Of a stretch of DNA of 64,000 nucleotides, positions 1 to 6,582 are shown piece after piece. Each line of letters begins with the position of its first letter. Position 1 is the stretch's first letter. The position numbers and the translations under genes were made by a program. The notes beneath the pieces were generated by a model that did no database searches, had not been told where the DNA came from, and saw nothing but the letters and a program-made list of their open reading frames with translations. The stretch covers positions 62,001 to 126,000 of the forward strand of contig CBDCAU010000002.1 in the NCBI GenBank assembly GCA_965214115.1, written 5' to 3'. The DNA is from Owenweeksia sp965214115. Lineage in GTDB: Bacteria > Bacteroidota > Bacteroidia > Flavobacteriales > Schleiferiaceae.

Positions 1-1
1 G

Positions 2-1126
2 ATTATGATAATCGCGCTGGCCACCGGCAACGGCCTGCGCCGCGCCATCGGCGACAAAGTAACGGGCTTTGGCGGGGATATTCAAATCCTGAATTATCAG
101 CCGAACCCGATTTATGAACAGTCGCCCGCCGCGCTGGGCGATTCGCTCCTCGCCGAACTGCGTGCCCGCGAAAACGTGCGCAAAATCCAGCCGTTCGGGC
201 AAAAAGCGGGCATCATCAAAACCGACGAACTTTTTGAAGGCGCCGTTCTGAAAGGCGTTGATTCTCAGTACGATTGGTCGGTTTTGAGCGATTACATTAA
301 AAACGGAAACCGCCTCCACATCCGCGATTCTGTTTACAACGATTCGATTTTAATCAGCCAAACGCTGGCCGACAAGCTGGAATTGGAACTGCACCAGCGC
401 ATTTCGATGTATTTTGTGCGACAAGGCCCAAAGCCGCCGCTCCTCCGAAGGTTCTATATTTCAGGCATTTACCAAACCGATTTTGAGGAAATCGACAACA
501 ATTTTCTCATCGGCGATTTGAAGCACATCCAACGCCTCAACAAATGGGACAGCGCGCAGGTGGGCGGCTACGAGATTTTTCTCGCGGAAAACAGCGATGC
601 CGCACGTGCGGCACAGGTTCAAGAAATCCGCGCCAAACTCCCCTACGAACTGGACGCACTGAGTAGCCGCCAACTGAACGAGCAACTTTACCAATGGCTC
701 GACCTTTTCGACCTTAACATTCTGATTATCATATTGATAATGATAGTGGTCGCCACTATCAATATGAGCATCGCGCTCTTGATTTTGATACTGGAACGCA
801 CCCAGATGATTGGTATTTTGAAAGCGCTCGGCAGCGCCAACGGCAGCATCCGCCGCATCTTTTTATGGAACGCTGGCCAACTGATTTTGCGCGGTCTTTT
901 TTGGGGAAACCTAATCGGTATCGGGCTATGCCTTTTGCAGGAACAATTCGGCCTCATCAAGCTCGACCCCGCCACCTACTACGTCAGCCAAGTGGCGGTG
1001 GACTTGGACTGGGGGCTGATTTTGCTCCTGAACCTCGGCACGGTAGCGATTTGCGTGGCCTGCCTCGTACTCCCCTCCTATCTGGTCACGCGGATTTCGC
1101 CGGTGAAAGCGATACGGTTTGATTAG
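2..1126 (+). CDS. ABC transporter permease, LolE/FtsX type (5' end outside window)
   Basis: This is the C-terminal part of an inner-membrane ABC permease of the MacB/LolC-LolE/FtsX class, which moves lipoproteins or other envelope substrates using a partner ATPase. About 370 residues are visible. A large extracytoplasmic domain covers roughly residues 20-230. A hydrophobic helix follows near 238-262, then a cytoplasmic loop with the typical ERTQMIGILKALG signature, and two more helices near 290-310 and 335-360. The protein ends in SPVKAIRFD, the usual end of this family. The frame is open to the window edge, so the first helix and true start lie upstream. LolE-like is the best guess for Bacteroidota; a macrolide-exporter-like permease is the alternative. 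Confidence 0.85.
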   Translation: MMIIALATGNGLRRAIGDKVTGFGGDIQILNYQPNPIYEQSPAALGDSLLAELRARENVRKIQPFGQKAGIIKTDELFEGAVLKGVDSQYDWSVLSDYIKNGNRLHIRDSVYNDSILISQTLADKLELELHQRISMYFVRQGPKPPLLRRFYISGIYQTDFEEIDNNFLIGDLKHIQRLNKWDSAQVGGYEIFLAENSDAARAAQVQEIRAKLPYELDALSSRQLNEQLYQWLDLFDLNILIIILIMIVVATINMSIALLILILERTQMIGILKALGSANGSIRRIFLWNAGQLILRGLFWGNLIGIGLCLLQEQFGLIKLDPATYYVSQVAVDLDWGLILLLNLGTVAICVACLVLPSYLVTRISPVKAIRFD

Positions 1127-1180
1127 TTTTTGGCGTGGAAAAAAACCTGCGGACGAAAATAGGACTATGAGCAAAATTTT

Positions 1181-1188
1181 TATATTTG
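1181..1188 (+). promoter_or_regulatory. Candidate Bacteroidota -7 element for first toxin cassette
   Basis: TATATTTG matches the Bacteroidota -7 consensus TAnnTTTG exactly and lies 58 bases before the preferred start of the next gene. No clear TTG -33 box is seen at the expected distance, so the call is tentative. Confidence 0.4.
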
Positions 1189-1245
1189 GCCATTCCTAAT
1201 TTCTAAAAACTTGGCCTGATGAATTTTCTCTTAAAACAATCTCCG

Positions 1246-2187
1246 ATGCGAAACCTGACTACCCTCCTCCTTTCCATTTTGAGCCTTGCGGCTTTCGCCC
1301 AAGGCAACAACCCCTACAAAGGCCTCGGCGAAGAAGCCGAAAAGCTGGGCAGCGAGATACTTACCCTGAGCCAAGGCCGCTACAACGAGTTCCACGACAA
1401 CGACACCATCGTGCGCATCGGCGCGGCACTCTACAATGTTTATACACAAAAGATAGTGGGCTTTGTGGTGGAAGAAGGCCACTCCGAGGCCACGATGAAG
1501 CCGGAGGTGGTGAGTATGTGGCTGAGTGTGGACCCGCTGGCGCGGAAGTTCCCCGAGCTTACGCCTTACAATTTTGTGAAGGGCAATCCGGTGATGCTGA
1601 TTGACCCTGATGGAAGAGAACCGCATATTCCTGGCACGGATGGAAAACCAATATCGTACGAAGAAGTGGATGGAGAAATAGCTTGGTCTCCGAATACACC
1701 ACAGGATTTACAAACCCTTGGTGAAACAATAATGCAATCGGAAACTGGTAAGACGCAATTTGACAAAGCAATAGCCTCCGAAGATTACATTTCTATCTCG
1801 GTCTCTGAGAGAACAATTTTTCAAAACAGTTTTGATAAAAAATCCCCTTTAAAACTGGGAAATACGAAATGGGGCGGTGATATTCTTGATTTTAATCCCG
1901 GTGGTGAACCGACTTTTGCTGCCAATAAGTTTGAAATCACCCTATTTGAAGGTTCCATTGATGCTCTTTCAGAAAGAGGCTTCAAAAACTATGATTCCAA
2001 TAATCTGACACAAAATCAAAAACTCGCAAGAACTTTAGGGCACGAACTTGAACACGCTACTAATCCCATTGATATAAATTACCTGCTAAATGACAAACCA
2101 TTTCCATATAAGGAACATCAAAGAGCAAAGGATATTGGTAATACTATAGGAAATGAGTTCGGAATTATAAACAAAAATAAAAGATGA
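1246..2187 (+). CDS. Sec-exported Rhs-core-like chassis with HExxH C-terminal domain (toxin cassette 1)
   Basis: Putative secreted effector of 313 residues. A cleavable signal peptide (MRNLTTLLLSILSLAAFAQ) is followed by a ~105-residue chassis shared almost exactly with the genes at 2721 and 4586. The chassis ends in SVDPLARKFPELTPYNF and a NPVMLIDPDG edge that resembles the end of an Rhs repeat core. The remaining ~190 residues are unique and contain LGHELEHATN near residue 264, an HExxH zinc-peptidase motif. The immunity-like gene overlaps its stop by four bases (ATGA). An ATG at 1219 is in frame, but 1246 gives the signal peptide that matches the sister genes. A metallopeptidase toxin is inferred; no toxicity is shown by sequence alone. 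Confidence 0.72.
   Translation: MRNLTTLLLSILSLAAFAQGNNPYKGLGEEAEKLGSEILTLSQGRYNEFHDNDTIVRIGAALYNVYTQKIVGFVVEEGHSEATMKPEVVSMWLSVDPLARKFPELTPYNFVKGNPVMLIDPDGREPHIPGTDGKPISYEEVDGEIAWSPNTPQDLQTLGETIMQSETGKTQFDKAIASEDYISISVSERTIFQNSFDKKSPLKLGNTKWGGDILDFNPGGEPTFAANKFEITLFEGSIDALSERGFKNYDSNNLTQNQKLARTLGHELEHATNPIDINYLLNDKPFPYKEHQRAKDIGNTIGNEFGIINKNKR
1301..1612 (+). repeat. Chassis DNA repeat, copy 1
   Basis: About 312 bp nearly identical at DNA level to 2776-3089 and 4641-4954. It encodes the common segment after the signal peptide, from GNNPYKGLGEEAEKLG to the IDPDG edge. Identity is much higher than in the signal peptides before it or the domains after it, which fits recent copying or gene conversion. 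Confidence 0.9.
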
Positions 2188-2549
2188 AGATATTATTAAA
2201 AAGCTTTAAGCCGCTTCTTTCTTTAAGTTTGATATTTCTATCCGCGTTTAATTATCAAAGTGATGACCAAACAGTATCTATAGAGGTATACGAGATTGTG
2301 AATAATAAAAAAAGGCCCCTTGCTGATGTATGTCTTACTATTGATAATATGCCAATCGATTCTTGCACGAATGAGTCAGGAAAAGTTTCCTTTGGAAATT
2401 TTGAAAAAATAGAAAAATTTGATTTACGTCTATTAAAAGATGGCTATGGAGAAATTTTAATTCGAGATTTTGAAATTAATAAAGGAGAGGATAACCAATA
2501 TACATTTACAATGAGGAGAAAGTCGGTTATTGATTGTTATGAAGAGTAA
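2184..2549 (+). CDS. Exported immunity-like protein for cassette 1
   Basis: A 121-residue protein whose start codon overlaps the stop of the HExxH toxin gene, the usual layout of a toxin and its immunity partner. Residues 1-22 form a signal peptide (KPLLSLSLIFLSAFNYQ region). The rest looks like a beta-sandwich of the carboxypeptidase-regulatory or Ig-like kind (VYEIVNNKKRPLADVCLTI, then KDGYGEILIRDFEI). Export of the immunity protein would place neutralisation in the periplasm, suiting a peptidase that acts there. The immunity role comes from position only; no named immunity family is recognised. Confidence 0.6.
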   Translation: MKILLKSFKPLLSLSLIFLSAFNYQSDDQTVSIEVYEIVNNKKRPLADVCLTIDNMPIDSCTNESGKVSFGNFEKIEKFDLRLLKDGYGEILIRDFEINKGEDNQYTFTMRRKSVIDCYEE

Positions 2550-2720
2550 CTTGCACATAATGAATTCCTTATACTGAAATCCAAAAAGCAAATCCACTAT
2601 GTCGGAAAACCATAAAAATTTTAACGCCCTAAATGGATTTTTTCATCGACTATCACTTTTGGCTCTATCTGATAGTCTTTATATATCTACTTTATACTTG
2701 GATTTTTTAAAAAAAGCCAA

Positions 2721-3731
2721 ATGAATAAACTGGCTATTTTTCTGTCTGTCTTTTACGCCATCGGCGCATTCGCCCAAGGCAACAACCCCTACAAAGGCCT
2801 CGGCGAAGAAGCCGAAAAACTGGGCAGCGAGATACTGACCCTGAGCCAAGGCCGCTACAACGAGTTCCACGACAACGACACCATCGTGCGGATTGGGGAC
2901 GCACTTTACAACGTTTACACCCATAAGATAGTGGGCTTTGTGGTGGAGGAAGGCCACTCCGAGGCCACGATGAAGCCGGAGGTGGTGAGTATGTGGCTAA
3001 GCGTGGACCCGCTGGCGCGGAAGTTCCCCGAGCTTACGCCTTACAATTTTGTGGAGGGCAATCCAGTAATGTTGATTGATCCCAACGGATTGAGCGCCGA
3101 ACCGCCCGATGGATTTCAGGGCGAGTTTTGGGAAGATGAAACCGGAAAATATTACAACGTTGGCGCAGTTACAGGAAACAACAGCGACTTTGTGAAACAG
3201 GGCAGCGATGGCGAAAATGGATTTTATAATTCGGGAACGGAAATGTTGGGGGAAGTAACGGTTGATGGCGGCAAGATGAGCGACCTCGCGCGCTCCTATC
3301 AAAATCCTATAGCAAATGCAGTGCGAGAAGGAAGGGGCCAAGCCGCTGAGGTAATATTGGAAGTCGCGATGATGGCGGCGCCAATTCCAGCGGGATTGCC
3401 AATAAAGGGAATGAGAGCAGCATTAGCTGCCAAGGGTGGAAGTCAACTTGCAAAATACTCTGGAATATTAAGAGATGCCGCTAAATTCAAAGGAAATTTC
3501 GGACTGGGTAAAGGCACTGCCAGCGAAGCCTTAGAACTTGGCAAAGCTTGGGTTGGTAAAGGTTATACCACAGCAGGAAATGGTAAAATCTTTATCAGTA
3601 AAAATGGATTGAGACAATTTCGAATGCCTTCCCATAAGCCTAAACTTGGAATTCACCAAGCAAATTTTGAATGGAGAAATGCTGCCCGTGGAAGATGGCA
3701 AGGTAATGGTCATTTAGATATCATAAAGTAA
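2721..3731 (+). CDS. Sec-exported Rhs-core-like chassis with nuclease-like C-terminus (toxin cassette 2)
   Basis: A 336-residue protein with signal peptide MNKLAIFLSVFYAIGAFAQ and the same chassis as its two sisters. A pretoxin linker (about residues 123-235) is shared only with cassette 3 and includes a MMAAPIPAGLPIKGM hydrophobic stretch. The last ~85 residues are unique: LGKAWVGKGYTTAG, an FRMPSHKPK segment and a QGNGHLDI end. Polymorphic-toxin tails ending in a conserved His-Asp segment of this kind are often nucleases, but I cannot name the family. The next gene looks like Imm8, which supports the toxin reading. The ATG is preceded by an A-rich leader. Confidence 0.68.
   Translation: MNKLAIFLSVFYAIGAFAQGNNPYKGLGEEAEKLGSEILTLSQGRYNEFHDNDTIVRIGDALYNVYTHKIVGFVVEEGHSEATMKPEVVSMWLSVDPLARKFPELTPYNFVEGNPVMLIDPNGLSAEPPDGFQGEFWEDETGKYYNVGAVTGNNSDFVKQGSDGENGFYNSGTEMLGEVTVDGGKMSDLARSYQNPIANAVREGRGQAAEVILEVAMMAAPIPAGLPIKGMRAALAAKGGSQLAKYSGILRDAAKFKGNFGLGKGTASEALELGKAWVGKGYTTAGNGKIFISKNGLRQFRMPSHKPKLGIHQANFEWRNAARGRWQGNGHLDIIK
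2776..3089 (+). repeat. Chassis DNA repeat, copy 2
   Basis: Second copy of the ~313-bp chassis repeat. Beyond its end it stays similar to copy 3 but not to copy 1, so copies 2 and 3 also share their pretoxin linker. Confidence 0.9.
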
Positions 3732-3739
3732 TAGTGGAT

Positions 3740-4096
3740 ATGAAAGCCGAAATTAAATACTTCCACAGTCCAGATATCATTGACTTGGAAAAATTCATAC
3801 CGGATATTCCTGATGAATTTTGTTTCCTTTTGCAGTTTATGGTTGGGGAAAAAGGCCAACAAGGCGAAGAAAGTTTTGATACAATTGTATGTACACCAAA
3901 ATGGCTATCAAAAAATTATGATAAGAATTCAATAATTTTCGGTAGACACCATTTATTTGTATTTGAATACAATTTCCAAAGGATTTCATCTGAGTTAAGG
4001 CGGTTTGTTGAAGCTCCTAATTTTGAGAATTGGGATGAAGTGGGTAAAAAGATTGGTCGAGTAGGGAAATGGGAGTTTGAAGACTACCAGCAATAA
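3740..4096 (+). CDS. Imm8-like immunity protein for cassette 2
   Basis: A 118-residue cytosolic protein starting eight bases after the cassette-2 toxin stop. Key features match the Imm8 family of polymorphic-toxin immunity proteins: an early FCFLLQFMVGEKG strand, a CTPKWL motif near residue 50, an I/V-rich middle, and a C-terminal WEFEDYQQ. No signal peptide is present, so it should act in the cytoplasm, implying a cytosolic target for toxin 2. A GTG two codons upstream (3734) is an alternative start. The family call is from memory of the Imm8 pattern. Confidence 0.72.
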   Translation: MKAEIKYFHSPDIIDLEKFIPDIPDEFCFLLQFMVGEKGQQGEESFDTIVCTPKWLSKNYDKNSIIFGRHHLFVFEYNFQRISSELRRFVEAPNFENWDEVGKKIGRVGKWEFEDYQQ

Positions 4097-4098
4097 TA

Positions 4099-4188
4099 AA
4101 AATAATTCCAAAAGCTTCTCAAAATACAACTCTATTAACTCAACAAGAAATTCGGATGATTAGAAAATATCTGCAAGGGCACAAATGA
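4099..4188 (+). pseudogene. Displaced toxin C-terminal tail
   Basis: Directly after the Imm8-like gene the frame reads KIIPKASQNTTLLTQQEI and ends YLQGHK before a TGA that overlaps the start of the next gene (ATGA). This has the form of the last ~29 codons of a toxin whose upstream part is gone, still joined to its immunity gene. Remnants of this kind mark earlier effectors in Rhs and CDI loci. Confidence 0.5.
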
Positions 4189-4562
4189 TTTCCTTTCAAA
4201 ATATTGAACTGTTTGAGAATTTATCTCAATATGAATACGCTGGAAATTTCTACGATTTCCATAATGATTTCGACTGTGTAAAAATATCAATGCTGTCCAA
4301 AAATATTTTATGCTTATTATTTAAAAAACTGAATACCAAGGAATTGGCAAAAATGAATTTCTTAAATTCCAAAATTGAAAAAATGGAATTTTTTAACTTT
4401 CCAAAGGTAGAAAACCTAACTATTGATAATATCTACAGAGGAAGGACTGAAATTAATGGTCAACTTGCGGATACTCGTAATAATCAAGGATATTTTTATT
4501 TGGAATTTGATGAAGGTCAAAAGTTAGAATTTTGGAGTACTGGATTTACAATTCAGTCTTGA
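4185..4562 (+). CDS. Orphan immunity-like protein
   Basis: A 125-residue cytosolic protein with no recognised family. It is AT-rich, like the other immunity genes, and overlaps the toxin-tail relic before it by the ATGA arrangement. The sequence is mixed alpha/beta with a conserved-looking end (GYFYLEFDEGQKLEFWSTG). It is probably the retained immunity protein of a displaced effector. Keeping such genes protects against siblings that still carry the old toxin; this role is inferred from context. Confidence 0.55.
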   Translation: MISFQNIELFENLSQYEYAGNFYDFHNDFDCVKISMLSKNILCLLFKKLNTKELAKMNFLNSKIEKMEFFNFPKVENLTIDNIYRGRTEINGQLADTRNNQGYFYLEFDEGQKLEFWSTGFTIQS

Positions 4563-4585
4563 TAAAATCTTCAAAACAACCCCAA

Positions 4586-5575
4586 ATGAGCAGACTGACC
4601 ACCCTTCTTTTTTTCCTCTTCGCCCTCACCGCATTCTCCCAAGGCAACAACCCCTACAAAGGCCTCGGCGAAGAAGCCGAAAAGCTGGGCAGCGAGATAC
4701 TCACCCTTAGCCAAGGCCGCTACAACGAGTTCCACGACAACGACACCATCGTGCGCATCGGCTCGGCGCTCTACAATGTCTATACGCAAAAGATAGTGGG
4801 CTTTGTGGTGGAAGAAGGCCACTCCGAGGCCACGATGAAGCCCGAGGTGGTGAGTATGTGGCTCTCCGTTGACCCGCTGGCGCGGAAGTTCCCCGAGCTT
4901 ACGCCTTACAATTTTGTGGAGGGCAATCCGGTGATGTTGATTGATCCCAACGGATTGAGCGCCGAGCCACCCGATGGATTTCAGGGCGAGTTTTGGGAGG
5001 ACGAGACCGGAAAGTATTACAATGTCGGAGCTGTTACTGGCAACAATAGTGATTTTGTAAAACAAGGAAGTGGCGGTGAAAACGGATTTTACAATTCGGG
5101 CAGCGAAATGCTTGGGGAAGTGACAGTTGACGGAGGTCAAATGGACGACCATGCCCGCACAATGCAGAACCCCGTAGTACAAAACATTCACGGCCATACC
5201 GATGCGGCTGGTGAGGCTATTATGGAGGTGGCGATGATGGCAGCGCCTATTCCAGTAGGTTTACCGATAAAAGGGATGAGGCTGGCGGCTGCGGCTAAAG
5301 GCGGTAAAGAATTATTTAACTTTAGTTCGAAGGCGGCAAAACACTTTACAAACCCAGCAAGAAAAGTTCCTTTGCAAATTATGGATGATGTGATAAAAAA
5401 TACTAAAGGTTTGCCCGACCCGAGGGGTTCAAAAGCTCTAATGCATTATTCAAGAATGACTAAAAACGGGAAATCATATAATTTAGAAATATTATATGAT
5501 AAAGGTTCTAACTCAATTTGGCATTTTCAATATGGAAGAGGAGCAATGGGGCCTTTAAAAGCAATACCAAAGTAA
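4586..5575 (+). CDS. Sec-exported Rhs-core-like chassis with BECR/colicin-D-like C-terminus (toxin cassette 3)
   Basis: A 329-residue protein with signal peptide MSRLTTLLFFLFALTAFSQ, the common chassis, and the pretoxin linker shared with cassette 2. The unique tail (about residues 245-329) has a KVPLQIMDDVI helix, a RGSKALMHYSRMTKNGKSYN segment and a DKGSNSIWHFQYGRG strand pair. That helix-then-sheet layout resembles the BECR-fold RNases (barnase, EndoU, colicin E5/D, RelE). The next gene resembles a colicin-D immunity protein, which supports a tRNase-like activity. The ATG at 4586 gives the signal peptide; an ORF start at 4532 would overlap the previous gene. Confidence 0.7.
   Translation: MSRLTTLLFFLFALTAFSQGNNPYKGLGEEAEKLGSEILTLSQGRYNEFHDNDTIVRIGSALYNVYTQKIVGFVVEEGHSEATMKPEVVSMWLSVDPLARKFPELTPYNFVEGNPVMLIDPNGLSAEPPDGFQGEFWEDETGKYYNVGAVTGNNSDFVKQGSGGENGFYNSGSEMLGEVTVDGGQMDDHARTMQNPVVQNIHGHTDAAGEAIMEVAMMAAPIPVGLPIKGMRLAAAAKGGKELFNFSSKAAKHFTNPARKVPLQIMDDVIKNTKGLPDPRGSKALMHYSRMTKNGKSYNLEILYDKGSNSIWHFQYGRGAMGPLKAIPK
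4641..4954 (+). repeat. Chassis DNA repeat, copy 3
   Basis: Third copy of the ~313-bp chassis repeat, nearly identical to 1301-1612 and 2776-3089. Confidence 0.9.
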
Positions 5576-5576
5576 T

Positions 5577-5876
5577 ATGATTCCGAAAGACCATAAAAGC
5601 CGATTATACTGGTTGATAGATAATTATCTGTCTGACAAATTTGATGAAAATACCTTCTGCGAAGAGTTTTATAGAAGTTATAACTTAGAAGTAAATCATC
5701 AAGATTTTTCACCCATTGAAGAAAAGGCGTTTTCCGAGTTATCTGCGGTAACAAGTAGATTTTCGGAGTTTCCAGAAGATTATAGATTGGATGATAACGC
5801 ATTCGCTACAAGAGAGGAACTAAAACGGAAGATTCAAGAAGTTCAAAAAAAATTAACCGCAGCGCAACTCTTTTAG
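5577..5876 (+). CDS. Colicin-D-immunity-like protein for cassette 3
   Basis: A 99-residue, mostly helical cytosolic protein starting one base after the cassette-3 toxin stop. The pattern of a helix ending in F..EFYRSYNLE, a central LSAVTSRFSEF segment and a terminal EDYRLDDNAFATREELKRKI helix matches colicin-D/Barstar-like helical immunity proteins, which carry a similar DDN..L..EV end. It should bind and block the BECR-like toxin in the cytosol. The assignment rests on motif resemblance and gene order. Confidence 0.58.
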   Translation: MIPKDHKSRLYWLIDNYLSDKFDENTFCEEFYRSYNLEVNHQDFSPIEEKAFSELSAVTSRFSEFPEDYRLDDNAFATREELKRKIQEVQKKLTAAQLF

Positions 5877-5886
5877 ACTTTGCGAA

Positions 5887-6003
5887 AATCCAGTTATCCA
5901 ACAAGCTGGGAACGGAGGGGTGCGCATATTTGATGGTGCGACAGGGCGTGGATTTGGCGTAAGTCGGAGTGGTTCATTCAATGGTTTTAGGCAATTACCT
6001 TAA
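5887..6003 (+). pseudogene. Second displaced toxin tail
   Basis: The frame reads NPVIQQAGNGGVRIFDGATG and then a Gly/Ser-rich segment ending FNGFRQLP before TAA. There is no start codon or chassis in front of it. It lies one base upstream of a broken immunity gene. It is best read as the C-terminal ~38 residues of a lost effector. Confidence 0.5.
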
Positions 6004-6004
6004 T

Positions 6005-6235
6005 ATGATTGATAATAAGAAAATCCAAATTATAATCGGTAGCCCCGTTGATTATTAGAAACTGGTTGCTTACATTAACATTAACGGTACTGATGTCGCC
6101 CTCCTTAATCAAGACGGTGGTCCTCATAAGTTGAAAATTGAATTTTTTGAAGAACCAAAAACCAAGAATGTGGACTACCACCCTTTTATAGAAGCGCTTC
6201 AACTGGCTAAGAAAAAATTGCTCTTAGAAGATTAA
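6005..6235 (+). pseudogene. Immunity gene broken by an in-frame TAG
   Basis: From ATG the frame reads MIDNKKIQIIIGSPVDY, then TAG at 6056-6058, then continues in the same frame (KLVAYININGTDVALLNQDG, FFEEPKTKNVDYHPFIEA) to a TAA at 6233. A single amber codon thus splits a 76-residue protein that otherwise looks intact. It follows the toxin tail by one base. The neutralised toxin is gone, so loss of the gene carries no cost. Confidence 0.6.
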
Positions 6236-6271
6236 ACTTTATTTATTACAGTGTTGAGAATTTCTTTAGCA

Positions 6272-6511
6272 ATGGAAGCAATAGAAAAAAGCAATGGAAT
6301 TTTTCTGCAACTATCAAAAAATGAAGCTCTTGTTTTGCAGGATTGGCTGGGTAGGTTTAATGAGAAAGAAAAAACCAATGTAGTGGTGGACGAGGCTGAA
6401 CAGCGAATATTGTGGGATATGGAGGCTGCATTTGAAAAGCTTCTAAGCGAACCATTTGAACCAAATTACACAGAATTGGTAAAAAATGCCAAGGAGTGTA
6501 TAAGGGATTAA
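6272..6511 (+). CDS. Orphan immunity-like small protein
   Basis: A 79-residue helical, acidic protein (LSKNEALVLQDWLGRFNEKE, then DEAEQRILWDMEAAFEKLL and a PNYTELVKNAKE end). Small proteins of this pattern occur beside polymorphic toxins, and this one closes the cassette array, but I do not know a named family. ATG 6272 is preferred over GTG 6251. No toxin tail is visible in the 36 bases between it and the broken immunity gene. Confidence 0.5.
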   Translation: MEAIEKSNGIFLQLSKNEALVLQDWLGRFNEKEKTNVVVDEAEQRILWDMEAAFEKLLSEPFEPNYTELVKNAKECIRD

Positions 6512-6582
6512 CACTCCATACAAATAGACTACCGTTTACCGATTATTTTACAATTAGATTCTTTACTAATAATTATATTCAA

